Assembly: GCA_046351595.1 (NCBI GenBank) | Contig: JAXLYE010000002.1 | Location: forward strand, 496,001-560,000 | Origin: JAXLYE01 sp046351595 | GTDB lineage: Bacteria; Myxococcota_A; Polyangia; Palsa-1104; JAEUJZ01 | Reading direction: 5' to 3' | DNA length: 64,000 nt | In this document: positions 9,268 to 20,000 of the stretch, piece after piece | Position numbering within the stretch: position 1 is the first letter of the stretch | How the letters are laid out: the number at the start of each line of letters is the position of its first letter | Notes under the pieces: model-generated | Told to the model about the DNA's origin: nothing | What the model saw: the letters and a program-made list of their open reading frames with translations, nothing else | Databases searched by the model: none | Position numbers and translations under genes: made by a program

Positions 9268-9786
9268 TCAGGCGGGCGCGGGGGCCGGGGTGTCGCGCGA
9301 CAGGCGATCCACGCGCTTGAGCAGCGTCGGTATGCGGTGCGGGCCGTGCATGGCGCGCACGCCGGCGACGGCCTCGTCGAGCGGCAGGCCGATCGCGTCG
9401 ACGTACAGCGGCTGCTCGCTGTGCCCGCGCTGCAAAGGGATCGCGAGCGCGCCGCGGTAGGGGCGCTTGGCCACGCCGACGACGGCGCTGTGCCCGGCGA
9501 GCGCCGCGTGCAGGTGCGCGCCGAGGCCAGGCTGCTGGGCGCCGAGCCAGACGAAGCCGTCGATGACGATGAGCTCCGGCGGCCGGGGCAGCGTCGCCAG
9601 CACGGACAAAAGGTAGGGCAGCTCGCGGCGGTAGAAAGCGCCGGGCTCGTAGTCCGCCGCGGCGCCCGGGGTCACGACGGTGCGCTCGAGCTCGGGCGAC
9701 GGCGCGGCCCAGCCGGCAAAGGCGACGCACGCGGCCACGACCGCGCGCTCCCGGTAGTCGACGTCGACGCAGCAGAACCTGGACAT
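9268..9786 (-). CDS. nfi: Endonuclease V (deoxyinosine 3'-endonuclease)
   Basis: A 172-residue protein starting at ATG 9786 (MSRFCCVDVDY). The pattern matches endonuclease V: an N-terminal Asp strand (CVDVDY), YEPGAFYRRELPYLL, then PELIVIDGFVWLG with a catalytic Asp, GLGAHLHAAL, VVGVAKRPYRG and the C-terminal VDRLSR. The family cleaves DNA one base 3' of deoxyinosine during repair of deaminated adenine. It is shorter than the E. coli enzyme (~223 aa), mainly at both ends. A longer reading upstream (to 10056) is low-complexity read-through and is not supported. Confidence 0.82.
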   Translation of the reverse strand: MSRFCCVDVDYRERAVVAACVAFAGWAAPSPELERTVVTPGAAADYEPGAFYRRELPYLLSVLATLPRPPELIVIDGFVWLGAQQPGLGAHLHAALAGHSAVVGVAKRPYRGALAIPLQRGHSEQPLYVDAIGLPLDEAVAGVRAMHGPHRIPTLLKRVDRLSRDTPAPAPA

Positions 9787-9908
9787 GGAGGTGGAGATGG
9801 GCGGCCTCGCCTGCCGTAGCCTACCGCGCCGCGCGGCGCGGGCCGAGCCTCCGCCGCTGCGGGCGCGGGCGGCTTTACAGCGCGGCCCGCCCGGTTCGTA
9901 ATAGGCCG

Positions 9909-10412
<504 letters not shown>

Positions 10413-10428
10413 GCGCGCGGCGCGGCGT

Positions 10429-11625
10429 TCACTCGAAGGCGGGGATGCCGGTGATGTCCTCGCCGACGACCAGCGTGTGGATGTGGTCGGTGCCCTCGTA
10501 GGTGAAGACCGACTCCAGGTTGCACATGTGGCGGCCGCACTGGTACTCGTCGGTGATGCCGTTGGCGCCGAGCAGGTCGCGGGCGTTGCGCGCGCACTCC
10601 AGCGCCATCTTGACGTTGTTGCGCTTGGCGAGGCTGATCTGCTGCGGCCGGATCTTGCCGGCCTCCTTCAGCCGCCCGAGCTGCAGCGCCAAGAGCTGCG
10701 CCTTGGTGATCTCCTGCAGCATGTCGACGAGCTTGAGCTGCACCAGCTGGTGCGACGCCAGCGGCTTCTTGAACTGGCTGCGCTCCTTGGTGTAGCGCAG
10801 CGCCTCGTCGTAGCAGGCCAGCGCCGCGCCGATGGCGCCGAACGAGATGCCGAAGCGCGCCTGGTTCAGGCACGACAGCGGGCCGCGCAGGCCCTTTATG
10901 CCGGGCAGCACCGCGCTCGCCGGCACCGCGCAGTCCTCAAAGACGAGCTCGGAGGTGACGGAGGCGCGCAGCGAGAACTTGCCGTGGATGTCGCGCGTCG
11001 AGAAGCCGGGCGTGCCGCGCTCGACGAGGAAGCCGCGCACGCTGCTGCCGCCGGCCGCGCTGCCGGTCCCGTCTCCTTCGTCGGTTTTGGCCCAGACCAC
11101 GGCGACGTCGGCGAGGCCGCCGCTGGTGATCCAGCGCTTCTCGCCGGAAAGGACGTAGCGGTCGCCGATCCGCCGCGCCGTGGTGCGCATGCCGCCGGGG
11201 TTGGAGCCGAAGTCCGGCTCGGTCAGGCCGAAGCAGCCGATGGCCTCGCCGCGCGCCATCGCCGGCAGCCAGCGCTGCTTCTGTTCTTCGGAGCCGAAGG
11301 CGTGGATCGGGTACATCACCAGCGCGCCCTGCACCGAGGCGAAGCTGCGCACGCCCGAGTCGCCGCGCTCGAGCTCCTGCATGATCAGGCCGTAGGCGAC
11401 GGGGTTCAGGCCGGGGCAGCCGTAGCCGTGCAGGCTGGCGCCGAGCGCCCCGAGCTCGCCGAGCTTGCGCGGCCACGCCCGGTCGAAGGTGCCGTCGCGG
11501 AAGTGGCGGCCGATGACGGGCAGGATCTCGTCGTCGACGAAGCGGCGGAAGGTGGCGCGGACCAGCTTCTCCTCGTCGGAGAGCTGATCATCGATGCCGA
11601 AGTAGTCCACGGAGGTGAAGGCCAT
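10429..11625 (-). CDS. gcdH: Glutaryl-CoA dehydrogenase
   Basis: A 398-residue acyl-CoA dehydrogenase. The family landmarks are in order: CFGLTEPDFGSNP (FAD/substrate-binding region), WITSGGLADVAVVWAKT, ERSQFKKPLASHQLVQ and, near the C-terminus, TYEGTDHIHTLVVG. The Glu in that last motif is the catalytic base position in glutaryl-CoA dehydrogenases, and the TYEGT.DIH sequence distinguishes this subgroup from short-chain enzymes. The family oxidises and decarboxylates glutaryl-CoA to crotonyl-CoA in Lys/Trp degradation, passing electrons to ETF. It lies downstream of the methyltransferase gene on the same strand (58-base gap). No other Lys catabolism genes are nearby. Confidence 0.9.
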   Translation of the reverse strand: MAFTSVDYFGIDDQLSDEEKLVRATFRRFVDDEILPVIGRHFRDGTFDRAWPRKLGELGALGASLHGYGCPGLNPVAYGLIMQELERGDSGVRSFASVQGALVMYPIHAFGSEEQKQRWLPAMARGEAIGCFGLTEPDFGSNPGGMRTTARRIGDRYVLSGEKRWITSGGLADVAVVWAKTDEGDGTGSAAGGSSVRGFLVERGTPGFSTRDIHGKFSLRASVTSELVFEDCAVPASAVLPGIKGLRGPLSCLNQARFGISFGAIGAALACYDEALRYTKERSQFKKPLASHQLVQLKLVDMLQEITKAQLLALQLGRLKEAGKIRPQQISLAKRNNVKMALECARNARDLLGANGITDEYQCGRHMCNLESVFTYEGTDHIHTLVVGEDITGIPAFE

Positions 11626-11683
11626 CGTTGTCGTTGCCTCGCAGGTCGATTGGCGGAGGTTCGTGCGCGGAGAGCCGCGCGGC

Positions 11684-12727
11684 TCAGGCGGTCGGGCGCC
11701 GCCGCAGAAGCAGCAGCAGCTCCTGGCCGGCGCGGGTGATCACCGAGTCGGGCGGCACCTCTTCCGAGATCAGGTCGAAGGCGGCGCCGAAGCGGGTCTT
11801 GACCTCGGCGGGCGTGGCCCCGTACGGCGGGCCGCCGGGGTAGCCGTGGCAGTAGAACAGGCCGAGCAGCAGCCCGCCCGGCCGCACGAGCGCCGCCGCG
11901 GCCTGCACATACTCGTCGCGGCGCGGCGGCTCGATGGCGCAGAAGACGCAGTGCTCGGTCAGAAGGTCGTAGGCGCCGCGGTGGCGCGGGTCCTCGGCCG
12001 CCAGCGTGAACAGGTCGGCCTGCAGCACGGTCAGCCGATCGCCTAGGCCCTCGCGCGCCGCGGCCTCGCTGACGTAGCGCACCGCGCTCGGCGCGATGTC
12101 GAGGGCGGTCACCCGGACGCCGCGCCGGGCGAGCAGGCGCGCCTCGTGGCCGCGGCCGCAGCCGACGACGATGGCGCGGACGTCCGCGAGAGCCTTTGCC
12201 GACGCGAGCTCGGGCGCGCGCAGGGCCGCGTCGATGCCGCGCTCGAGCGGCGGCGGCACGCGGCCGAGCTCCCAGCCGTCGCTGCGCGTCTGGTACTTGC
12301 GCTCCCAGCGCTCGTCGGCGGAGAGCTCGCTCGGCTCGGGCTGGCGCGGGAAGACGCTGCGCACCGCGGTCCGCGCCGCCTCACGCAGGAGGCCCTGCAC
12401 CGCGCCGTAGTCCACCTCGCACTCGCGCAGCGCCGGCGGGGTGCGCGACGAGCGCGGCTGCGCCGGCTCCGAGTGCTCGGCGAGGAAGCCGAGGCGCACC
12501 CGGCGCGCGAGCGCGTCGAGCTCGATGTGTCCGAGCGTCGCGTCCGCGGGCGTGCGCAGCGCCTTGTCGAGGTGGGCGTGGGCCCAGTCGAGCAGCGGCT
12601 GCGCCGCCTCCTGCAGGCGCGCAAAGTCGCCGCCTTTGAGCTCGTGCTCGGCGACGCCGTCCGCGTCCGCGGCCCGGACCGTCGCTGACTGGTGCAGAAG
12701 GTCGATGCGCAGCGCGTGCAGATCCAT
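11684..12727 (-). CDS. TPMT-like SAM-dependent methyltransferase with N-terminal extension
   Basis: A 347-residue protein. Residues ~140-347 form a thiopurine-S-methyltransferase-like class I SAM domain: TRSDGWELGRVPPPL, the SAM loop VVGCGRGHEARLLARRG (~186), LDIAPSAV, DLLTEHCVFCAIEP and LLLGLFYCHGYPGGPPYG. The WELG, CGxGxE and C.F.AI.P patterns are typical of bacterial TPMT homologues, which methylate thiols, selenium/tellurium or small nucleophiles. The N-terminal ~135 residues are a helical extension not usual for the family. It lies in a minus-strand run between the Grx-like protein and gcdH; the substrate is unknown. Confidence 0.75.
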   Translation of the reverse strand: MDLHALRIDLLHQSATVRAADADGVAEHELKGGDFARLQEAAQPLLDWAHAHLDKALRTPADATLGHIELDALARRVRLGFLAEHSEPAQPRSSRTPPALRECEVDYGAVQGLLREAARTAVRSVFPRQPEPSELSADERWERKYQTRSDGWELGRVPPPLERGIDAALRAPELASAKALADVRAIVVGCGRGHEARLLARRGVRVTALDIAPSAVRYVSEAAAREGLGDRLTVLQADLFTLAAEDPRHRGAYDLLTEHCVFCAIEPPRRDEYVQAAAALVRPGGLLLGLFYCHGYPGGPPYGATPAEVKTRFGAAFDLISEEVPPDSVITRAGQELLLLLRRRPTA

Positions 12728-12773
12728 GCGGGGCTCCTTCGGCCGCGGCCGGGCCGTGCTCCAAAAAAACGGG

Positions 12774-13331
12774 CTAGCCGTAGACCCGCTTGTGCAGCTC
12801 GCCGGTGACGTCCAGCTGCATCACCTCGTCGAGGCCGCCCACCGGCTCGCCGGCGATGAACAGGATCGGCAGCTCGGTCCGGTGCGCCCGCGTCAGCGCC
12901 CATGAGCGGCTGGCCTCGTCGTCGGTGACGTCGTTGATCTGGTAGGGGATCTCGCGGCCCTTGAGGATGTCCTCGATGCGCTTGCGGTTGCGGTGGTCCT
13001 GGTCGCTGACGTACAGCACCACCGGCGCCGCCTCGCGCTTCTCGGGCTGGGCGCCGCCGGCCCGCCGCGCCGCGACCTGGGTGCGCAGCGCCTCCAGCTC
13101 GGCGTCGCGCCGCGCCTGTTCCTCCTCGGAGCACAGCGGCCGGCCGGCCAGATCGTTCACGAACGACAGCGCCTGGCGCGTCCAGCGCACCGGCAGGAGG
13201 CGATTCCCCACCGGCGACTCGAGCGCGCCGTGGAGCAGGGTGCGGCCGCGCCGCAGCACCTTCCCGGCCGCCTGGCCCGCCTGACCGATCGCGCTCCCCG
13301 TGCCCTGCATCTGCTTTTGCGTCGACATCAC
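12774..13331 (-). CDS. Glutaredoxin-fold protein lacking the active-site cysteines
   Basis: A 185-residue protein with a positively charged, helical N-terminal half and a C-terminal glutaredoxin-like domain (~100-185): VVLYVSDQDHRNRKRIEDIL, then ELPILFIAGEPVGGLDEV, which keeps the cis-Pro (LPILFI) and GG-D elements. The usual CPYC active site is replaced by DQDH, so the domain should be redox-inactive, as in SH3BGRL-type proteins. The initiator may be either of two adjacent ATGs (13331 or 13328). It heads the minus-strand run with the methyltransferase and gcdH. A binding or scaffold role is inferred. Confidence 0.65.
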   Translation of the reverse strand: MMSTQKQMQGTGSAIGQAGQAAGKVLRRGRTLLHGALESPVGNRLLPVRWTRQALSFVNDLAGRPLCSEEEQARRDAELEALRTQVAARRAGGAQPEKREAAPVVLYVSDQDHRNRKRIEDILKGREIPYQINDVTDDEASRSWALTRAHRTELPILFIAGEPVGGLDEVMQLDVTGELHKRVYG

Positions 13332-13505
13332 TGGACAGTCCTCACTCGATAATGTGCTCCGTGGTATCGCGCGACCTCGACCGTGTCAACCGGCGCGGCG
13401 TAAGCGGGCGCGCAACCGCGGGCGCGGGCGGGCGGTTTGCCGGGGCGGGCGGGCACCGCGCTGGGGCCTGTTTACGGGCGGCGGGCTTGTGGCTACGCTG
13501 CGGTC

Positions 13506-14684
13506 ATGCCCTTTGCCCCGGCCGTCCGCGTCGCCGCCCGCGTCGTCGCCCGCGTCGTCGCCGTCCTTGCCGCCGCCCTTGTGTTGGGGACGGCGCTCGC
13601 CGCGCCTGCCCACGCCGATCCGCTGCGCCTGTCGGTGACCGCGCAGGTGAACGCCCCCGGCAAGCCGTCTTTGACCCTGGTCGCCGACGAGCCGCTGACC
13701 GGGCTGTCGGTGGCGCTCGAGCCCGAGGCCGGCGATCCGGGCGAGGCCAGCAAGTCGGTGCCGAGCGGCGAAACCGCCGCGGTCAAGGTCACGCAGAAGA
13801 AGGTGGCGCCCGGGCAGAAGGTGGTGGTGACGCTGGGCACCGGCCGGGTCGGCCTGACCCACTGGCACGGCGTCATCACCTGCCAGGCCGGCGGCAAGCT
13901 GTGGAAGCGCGAGGCGTCGCTGGACACCGACGTGCGCAAGGGCCTGGGCATCAAGTACGACAGCAACTACTACAGCCCCCACCTCAACGTCGACCAGCGC
14001 TACGTCGAGGTGCAGCTGTCCGAGCCCGCCAGCAAGGCCGAGATCGAGGTCTACGCCGACGACGGCACCAAGGTCGGCAGCGGCCACGCCAGCTTCTCGT
14101 CGACGACGCCCGACACCTGGCTGCGCATCCCGTGGCGCGGCGAGGGCGCGCCGTCCGCCGACGCGGTGGTGCTGCGCCTGGCGATCAAGGTCTACGACCA
14201 GCGCGACAACTGGGCCAGCATCGACCTGTACCCGTGGAAGGTCGAGGTGCCGCACGAGGACATCCGCTTCGACACCGCCTCGTCCGAGATCCCCGAGGGC
14301 GAGCGCGCCAAGCTCGACGAGAGCCTGAGCAAGATCAACGCCGTGCTCGATCGTGTCGAGCGCACGCTGATGCGCTTCGCCGAGAAGGGCATCCTCACCG
14401 GCCCGCCGCCGCGGCCGCAGCTGTTCATCGCCGGCCACACCGACACCGTCGGCGGCGACGCCGACAACCTGGCGCTGTCGCGCAACCGCGCACGCGCCAT
14501 CGCCGCCTACTTCCGCCAGCACGGCTTCCGCGCCCCCGCCAGCTTCGTCGGCTGCGGCGAGCGCCAGCCGCGCGTCCGCACCGCCGACAACGTCGACGAG
14601 GCGCGCAACCGCCGCGCCGACTACACGCTCGCCCTGCAGCCGCCGCCGGTGCTGCAGGGCCTGAGCTGGCAGACGGTCAAGTAG
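13506..14684 (+). CDS. OmpA-family C-terminal domain periplasmic/outer-membrane protein
   Basis: The 392-residue reading from ATG 13506 gives a good Sec signal (Arg/Val/Ala-rich, ending near APAHA-DPL, residue ~37); the longer reading from 13437 would spoil it. Residues ~40-270 are predicted beta-rich and unassigned. The last ~125 residues are an OmpA-like peptidoglycan-binding domain: IRFDTASSEIPEGER, LFIAGHTDTVGG, ALSRNRARAIAAYFRQHG. The Asp and Arg residues that bind diaminopimelate are in place. It probably anchors an envelope structure to the wall. It is followed 10 bases later by the sugar kinase gene, though a functional link is not evident. Confidence 0.82.
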   Translation: MPFAPAVRVAARVVARVVAVLAAALVLGTALAAPAHADPLRLSVTAQVNAPGKPSLTLVADEPLTGLSVALEPEAGDPGEASKSVPSGETAAVKVTQKKVAPGQKVVVTLGTGRVGLTHWHGVITCQAGGKLWKREASLDTDVRKGLGIKYDSNYYSPHLNVDQRYVEVQLSEPASKAEIEVYADDGTKVGSGHASFSSTTPDTWLRIPWRGEGAPSADAVVLRLAIKVYDQRDNWASIDLYPWKVEVPHEDIRFDTASSEIPEGERAKLDESLSKINAVLDRVERTLMRFAEKGILTGPPPRPQLFIAGHTDTVGGDADNLALSRNRARAIAAYFRQHGFRAPASFVGCGERQPRVRTADNVDEARNRRADYTLALQPPPVLQGLSWQTVK

Positions 14685-14694
14685 CGGCCCGCGC

Positions 14695-15741
14695 ATGGCG
14701 CCCGCACCTCCGCCCGCGCTCTTGGCCGTCCCGCCGCTGCCCGTCGACGCCGTGGTCTTCGGCGAGGCGCTGCTCGACCTCTATGTGGATCAGCCGAGCG
14801 GCGCGCCGCCGGTCCTGATCGAGGACGCCGAGCGCTTCGTTCGCCACCTCGGCGGCGCGCCCTGCAACCTGGCCGTGGGCCTGTCGCGGCAGGGCAAGAA
14901 GGCCGCGCTCATCACCCTGGTCGGCCCCGACGCGCACGGCCGCGGCGTCCGCAAGCTGCTCGAGCGCGAGGGCGTCGTCACCGACGGGCTGGGCGTGCAC
15001 AAGAGCGCGCGCACCGGCATCACCTTCGTCAGCCTCGACGGGCCGCACGGCCGCTCGTTCCTGTTCTACCGCCACCCGTCGGCGGACATGCTGATCAGCG
15101 CGGGCGATCTGGTGCCGGCGCTGGTCGCCCGCGGGCGCCTGTTCCACTTCGGCTCCTCGACGCTGGCGCGCGAGCCGGCGCGTGCGGCGACCCTCAAGGC
15201 GCTGGAGCTCGCGACGGCGAAGCGGGCGCGCCGGCTCGTCTCCATCGACGTCAACCTGCGGCCGCACCTGTGGCCCGAGCTCAAAGAGGCGCCGCCGCTG
15301 CTTCGCAAGCTCTTTGCCGACTGCGACATCGTCAAGCTGACTGAGGAGGAGCTGCTGCCGCTGTGCGGCACCGAGGACGTGGCCGCGGCCGCGGCGCAGG
15401 TGCGGCAGAAGGGCCCGGCGGTCGTCGTCATCACCCGCGGCGTTCGCGGCGCCTACCTCGACTGCCACGCCGGCCAGAGCTACTTCGCCGCCGAGGCGCT
15501 GCCGCCGCCCGGCCTGGTCGATCCGACCGGCGCCGGCGACGCCTTCACCGCCGGGCTGCTCGCGGTGCTGCTCGATGCCATCGGACCGCTCGAGGGGCCG
15601 GGGCCCGAGGACCTGCGCTCGCGCCTGCGCGGCCTGTCGATGGACGTGGTGAAGCGCGCCTGCCAGCGCGGCACGCACCTGGGCGCGCGCGCCTGCACCG
15701 CGCTCGGCGCCACCACTGCGATCCCGCGCACCCGCGGCTGA
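14695..15741 (+). CDS. PfkB-family carbohydrate kinase (fructokinase-like)
   Basis: A 348-residue ribokinase/PfkB-family kinase. The N-terminal FGEALLDLY and HLGGAPCNLAVGLSRQGKKAAL sequences match PfkB signature 1, where GG precedes the sugar-binding region; SIDVNLRPHLWP and KLTEEEL are typical of fructokinases. The C-terminal DPTGAGDAFTAGLL is signature 2, with the catalytic Asp in GAGD. The family transfers phosphate from ATP to a sugar; fructose or a 2-keto-3-deoxy sugar is likely but not proven. It starts 10 bases after the OmpA-like gene. Confidence 0.85.
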   Translation: MAPAPPPALLAVPPLPVDAVVFGEALLDLYVDQPSGAPPVLIEDAERFVRHLGGAPCNLAVGLSRQGKKAALITLVGPDAHGRGVRKLLEREGVVTDGLGVHKSARTGITFVSLDGPHGRSFLFYRHPSADMLISAGDLVPALVARGRLFHFGSSTLAREPARAATLKALELATAKRARRLVSIDVNLRPHLWPELKEAPPLLRKLFADCDIVKLTEEELLPLCGTEDVAAAAAQVRQKGPAVVVITRGVRGAYLDCHAGQSYFAAEALPPPGLVDPTGAGDAFTAGLLAVLLDAIGPLEGPGPEDLRSRLRGLSMDVVKRACQRGTHLGARACTALGATTAIPRTRG

Positions 15742-15822
15742 GCCGTGGCTGCGTGGCGCCGCGGTAACGTCCGGCTGCCGCGAGCCTTGCCAGGGGGCTC
15801 GTAACGACTACCCTAGGCCGCT

Positions 15823-16986
15823 GTGAAAAACCCTAAGCGGTCTTGTGGGTGGGTGTTCCTGGGCGCCCTGGCCTGCTCGCTCGGCGCCTGCGACCGAGGC
15901 GACGGCGCGGCCAGGCCGCAGCGGCTGCCGCCGCTGGTGCGCGTGGCGCGGCCGACCGTGCTCGACGTGCCGGTCACGGTGCGCGCCCCCGTCGACCTGC
16001 GGCCGCTGCAGCAGGCCGAGATCTATAGCAAGCAGCTCGGCTACCTGTCGGCGGTGCTGGTCGATCGCGGCGATGCGGTCAGGCAGGGGCAGCTCCTGGC
16101 GCTGGTGCGTCCGTCGGAGCTGCCGGATCAGCTCGAGGCCGCGCGCGGCACGCTGCAGCAGGCGCAGGCGCAGCTCGCCCAGGCCCGCGAGAACCGCGCC
16201 CGCGCCGGTGCGCTCGCGCCCGACGGCGTGGTTTCGACGCAGGAGCTGCAGCAGAGCGGCACCAGCCTGGCTCAGGCCGAGGCCGCCGAGGCCGCGGCGC
16301 GCGCCAGCCTGCAGGCGCTGGCGGTGCGGCTGGGCGAGACCCGGCTGCTGGCTCCGCTCGACGGCGTGGTGCTGCAGCGGCGGGTCGATCCGGGGGCGCT
16401 GGTGGGGCCGCAGACCGGCGCGGTGCTGACCGTCGGGCGCATCGACACGCTGCGGGTCTTCGTCGCGGTGCGCGAGCGTGACGCCGCCCAGCTGCGCCTT
16501 GGCCAGAGCGCCACCATCGAGGTCGATGCCCGCCCCGGCGAAACCTTCAGCGGACAGGTCGTGCGCCTGTCGCCGGGCTTTGACCCCGGGACCCGCACCC
16601 TCGAGGCCGAGGTCCACCTCAAGAACCCCGACGGCGCGCTGCGCCCGGGCATGTACGGCCGCGCCACCATCCGCACCGGCCTGCACCCGCGCGCCCTGGT
16701 CCTGCCCGAGGAGGCGGTGCAGCTCGTCGGTGAGCAGCGCTTCGTCTACGTCGCGGTGCCGGCCGCGTCTCCAGCTCCACCGGGATCGGCACCCGCCTGG
16801 AAGGCCGAGCGCCGCCGCGTCACCCTCGGCGTCGACGGCGGCGCCTGGCTCGAGATCACCCAGGGCGTGCGTCCCGACGACGACGTCATCACCGCCGGCA
16901 TCGACGCGCTGGCCGACGGCTCGCCGGTCCGCGCCCAGCGCGACGCCGGCCCCGCGGCCAAGGCGCCGTCCTCGCCGCAGCACTGA
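15823..16986 (+). CDS. RND efflux periplasmic adaptor lipoprotein (HlyD/AcrA family)
   Basis: A 387-residue membrane-fusion protein starting at GTG 15823. The signal ends in the lipobox SLGAC, with acylated Cys23. After it come a split lipoyl domain (YSKQLGYLSAVLVDRGDAVRQGQLLALV...RLLAPLDGVVLQRRVDPGALV), a coiled-coil hairpin (~95-165) and a beta-barrel (RLGQSATIEVDARPGETFSGQVVRLSPGFDPGTRT). Such adaptors connect an inner-membrane RND pump to an outer-membrane channel. It is the first gene of a tight three-gene operon: the RND transporter follows after 17 bases. Confidence 0.9.
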   Translation: MKNPKRSCGWVFLGALACSLGACDRGDGAARPQRLPPLVRVARPTVLDVPVTVRAPVDLRPLQQAEIYSKQLGYLSAVLVDRGDAVRQGQLLALVRPSELPDQLEAARGTLQQAQAQLAQARENRARAGALAPDGVVSTQELQQSGTSLAQAEAAEAAARASLQALAVRLGETRLLAPLDGVVLQRRVDPGALVGPQTGAVLTVGRIDTLRVFVAVRERDAAQLRLGQSATIEVDARPGETFSGQVVRLSPGFDPGTRTLEAEVHLKNPDGALRPGMYGRATIRTGLHPRALVLPEEAVQLVGEQRFVYVAVPAASPAPPGSAPAWKAERRRVTLGVDGGAWLEITQGVRPDDDVITAGIDALADGSPVRAQRDAGPAAKAPSSPQH

Positions 16987-17003
16987 GGGCAGAGAGGTTC
17001 ACG

Positions 17004-20000
17004 ATGTGGCTCACCCGCCTCGCCCTGCGCAACCCGATCCTGATCCTGATGCTGTCGCTGATGACGGTGGTGCTCGGGCTGCAGTCGCTCGGCCGGCTGC
17101 CGGTCGACCTGTTCCCGGACATCACCATCCCGGTCGTGCGCGTCGTCACCTTCTACCCCGGCGCCGGCCCCGTCGACATCGAGAAGTCGATCACGGTGCC
17201 CGTCGAGCGCGCCGTCGCCGCCGCCCCGGGCATCGAGCGCGTCGAGAGCACCTCGAAGCAGGGCGTCTCGATCGTCAGCGCCTGGTTCAGCTACGACACC
17301 AACCTGGACAACGCGCAGTTCGAGGTCTCGCAGCGCGTCGCGCAGATCCTGAACACGCTGCCGCCCGGCATCCAGCAGCCGTTCATCATCAAGTTCGACG
17401 TCACCAACATCCCGGTGCTGACCGTGTCGCTGTCGTCGAGCAGCCTCGATGAGAAGCAGCTCTACGACCTGGCCTACAACGTCGTCGAGCCGCAGCTCGA
17501 GCGCCTGCCCGGTGTCGCCTCGGCGTCGGTGGGCGGCGGCAAGCAGCGCGAGATCGAGGTCAAGGTGCAGCGCGACGCCCTGCGCGCCCGGGCCTTAGGC
17601 ATCCTCGACGTGGTGAGCGCGGTGCGCGGCGCCAACCTGCTCCTTCCGAGCGGCACCCTGCGCGCCTACAGCCGCGAGTTCAACGTCTTCGCCAACACCC
17701 AGCTCGAGGAGGCGCGGCCGCTGCGCGACGTCATCGTGCAGCCGGCGCCGCCCGGCGGCCAGCCCGTGCGGGTGAGCGACATCGCCGAGGTCGAGGACGG
17801 CACCGCCGACCAGGCCAACATCGTGCGCGTCGACGGCGTGCGCGGCGTGTACCTGCGCCTGCTCAAGCAGCCCAAGGCCAACACCATCGCCGTCGTCGAC
17901 GCGGTGCGCGGTGCGCTGCCGACGCTGCGCGGCGTGCCCGAGAGCACCAAGCTGCAGATCTCGTTCGACCAGTCCTCGTACATCCGCGCCGCGGTCAAGG
18001 CGCTGGAGCACGAGGCGCTGCAGGGCGGCGCGCTCGCCATCGTCGTGATCCTGATCTTCTTGCTCAGCCTGCGCGCGACCGGCATCGTCGCCATCGCCAT
18101 CCCACTGTCGATCGTCGCGACCTTCATCCTGCTCTACTTCACCGGGCAGTCGCTCAACGTCTTCACGCTCGGCGGGCTGGCGCTCGGCGTCGGACGCCTC
18201 GTCGACGACAGCATCGTCGAGCTCGAGAACATCCACCGCCACCTCGCGACCGAACCGAGCCGCAAGCAGGCGGTGCTGGCCGCCGCGCAGGAGGTGGCGA
18301 TGCCGATTTTGGTCTCGACCATCACCACCATCGTCGTGTTCTTCCCGGTGCTGTTCCTGGCCGGCGTCGCGCGCTACCTGTTCATCCCGCTGGCCATGAC
18401 CATCAGCTTCGCGCTGATGATGAGCTTCTTCGTCTCGCGCACGGTGACGCCGCTGTTGTGCCTGTACGTGCTGCGCGCGCCGTCGCACCACGGGCACGGC
18501 GCCGGGGCTGCGAAGAAGCGCGGGCTGCTCGACCGGATCGCGGCGGCGCTCGATGCGCTCGATCACGGCTATGCGCGCGCGCTCGGCTTCGTCCTGCGCC
18601 ACCGCGCCGCGACGGTGATCGTCATCCTGGGCCTGTGCGGCGCGACGGTGCCGCTGTACTTCCGCATCGGCCAGGAGTTCTTCCCGAGCTCCGACGAGAG
18701 CCAGTTCACCCTGAGCTTCAAGGCGCCGATCGGCACGCGCGTCGAGCAGACCGAGGACCTGGCCGCGCGCCTGGAGAAGACGGTGCGCGACCGCCTCGGC
18801 GAGCAGCCCGGCGACGGCCACCGCGCCGCGCAGAAGCAGCTCTATAGCACCATGCTCTCGGACCTCGGCCTGCCCGGCGGGCGCACCGCGATCTTCACCA
18901 GCAACACCGGGCCGCACGCCGGCAACCTGCAGGTAAACCTTTTGCCCAAGGCCGAGCGCAGCGTCTCGGACACCCAGCTCACCGAGCGCGTGCGCGCCGC
19001 CCTGCGCGACGGCTTCGCCGGCATCCAGGCCTACTTCTTCACCGGCGGCATCGTGAAGCGCATCCTCAACTTCGGCCAGCCCGCGCCGATCGACATCGAG
19101 ATCCTCGGCTACGACCTCGAGGAGGGGGCCGGCTATGCCAAGCGGCTGCTCGGCAAGCTGCGCGGCCTCAGCGACGGCAAGGGCCGGCCGCTGCTGACCG
19201 ACCTGCAGATCACGCGCGAGGAGAACTACCCCGAGCTGCGCATCCACGTCGACCGCGAGAAGGCGGGCGTGCTCGGCCTGTCCGAGCAGGCGGTGGCGCA
19301 GTCGGTGCTGTCGACGCTCGTCGGCAACTCGCAGTTCCAGCCGGTGCGCTTCACCGACCCCAAGACCGGCAACGAGTACTTCATCAACGTCCGCATGGAC
19401 GACCGCTACCGCGATGACCTCGACGACCTGCACGACGTCTTTCTACGCGCGCCCGCGGCCGGCGGCGGCGCCTCGATGGTCGCACTGTCGTCGGTGGCGC
19501 GCATCGAGCGGGCGAGCGGGCCGGTGCAGATCAACCGCAAGTACCTGCAGCGCGTCGTCGACATCACCGCCAACATCGCGCCGACCTCGAGCCTGGGCCA
19601 GTCCGCGGCCGCCGTCACGCAGGCGCTGAGAGAGGCGGCGCCGCCCGAGGGCTTCGCGGTCAAGGTCGGCGGCCAGGCCGAGGCGCAGCGCGAGGCCTTC
19701 TCGGGGCTGGGCATGGCGTCGCTGCTCGCGGTGGTGCTGGTCTACATGGTGCTGGCGTCGCAGTTCAAGTCGCTCCTGTCGCCGCTGGTGATCATGTGCA
19801 GCGTGCCGCTCGGCGTCGCCGGCGTGGTGCTGATGCTGTTTCTCACCGGCACGACGCTGTCGGTCAACAGCTTCATGGGCGTCATCATGATGGTCGGCAT
19901 CGTCGTCAGCAACGGCGTGCTGCTCATCGACTTCGCCGGCGTCCTGCACCGCCGCGGCCGGCCGCTCGTCGAGGCCACCATCGAGGCCGGGCGCACCCGC

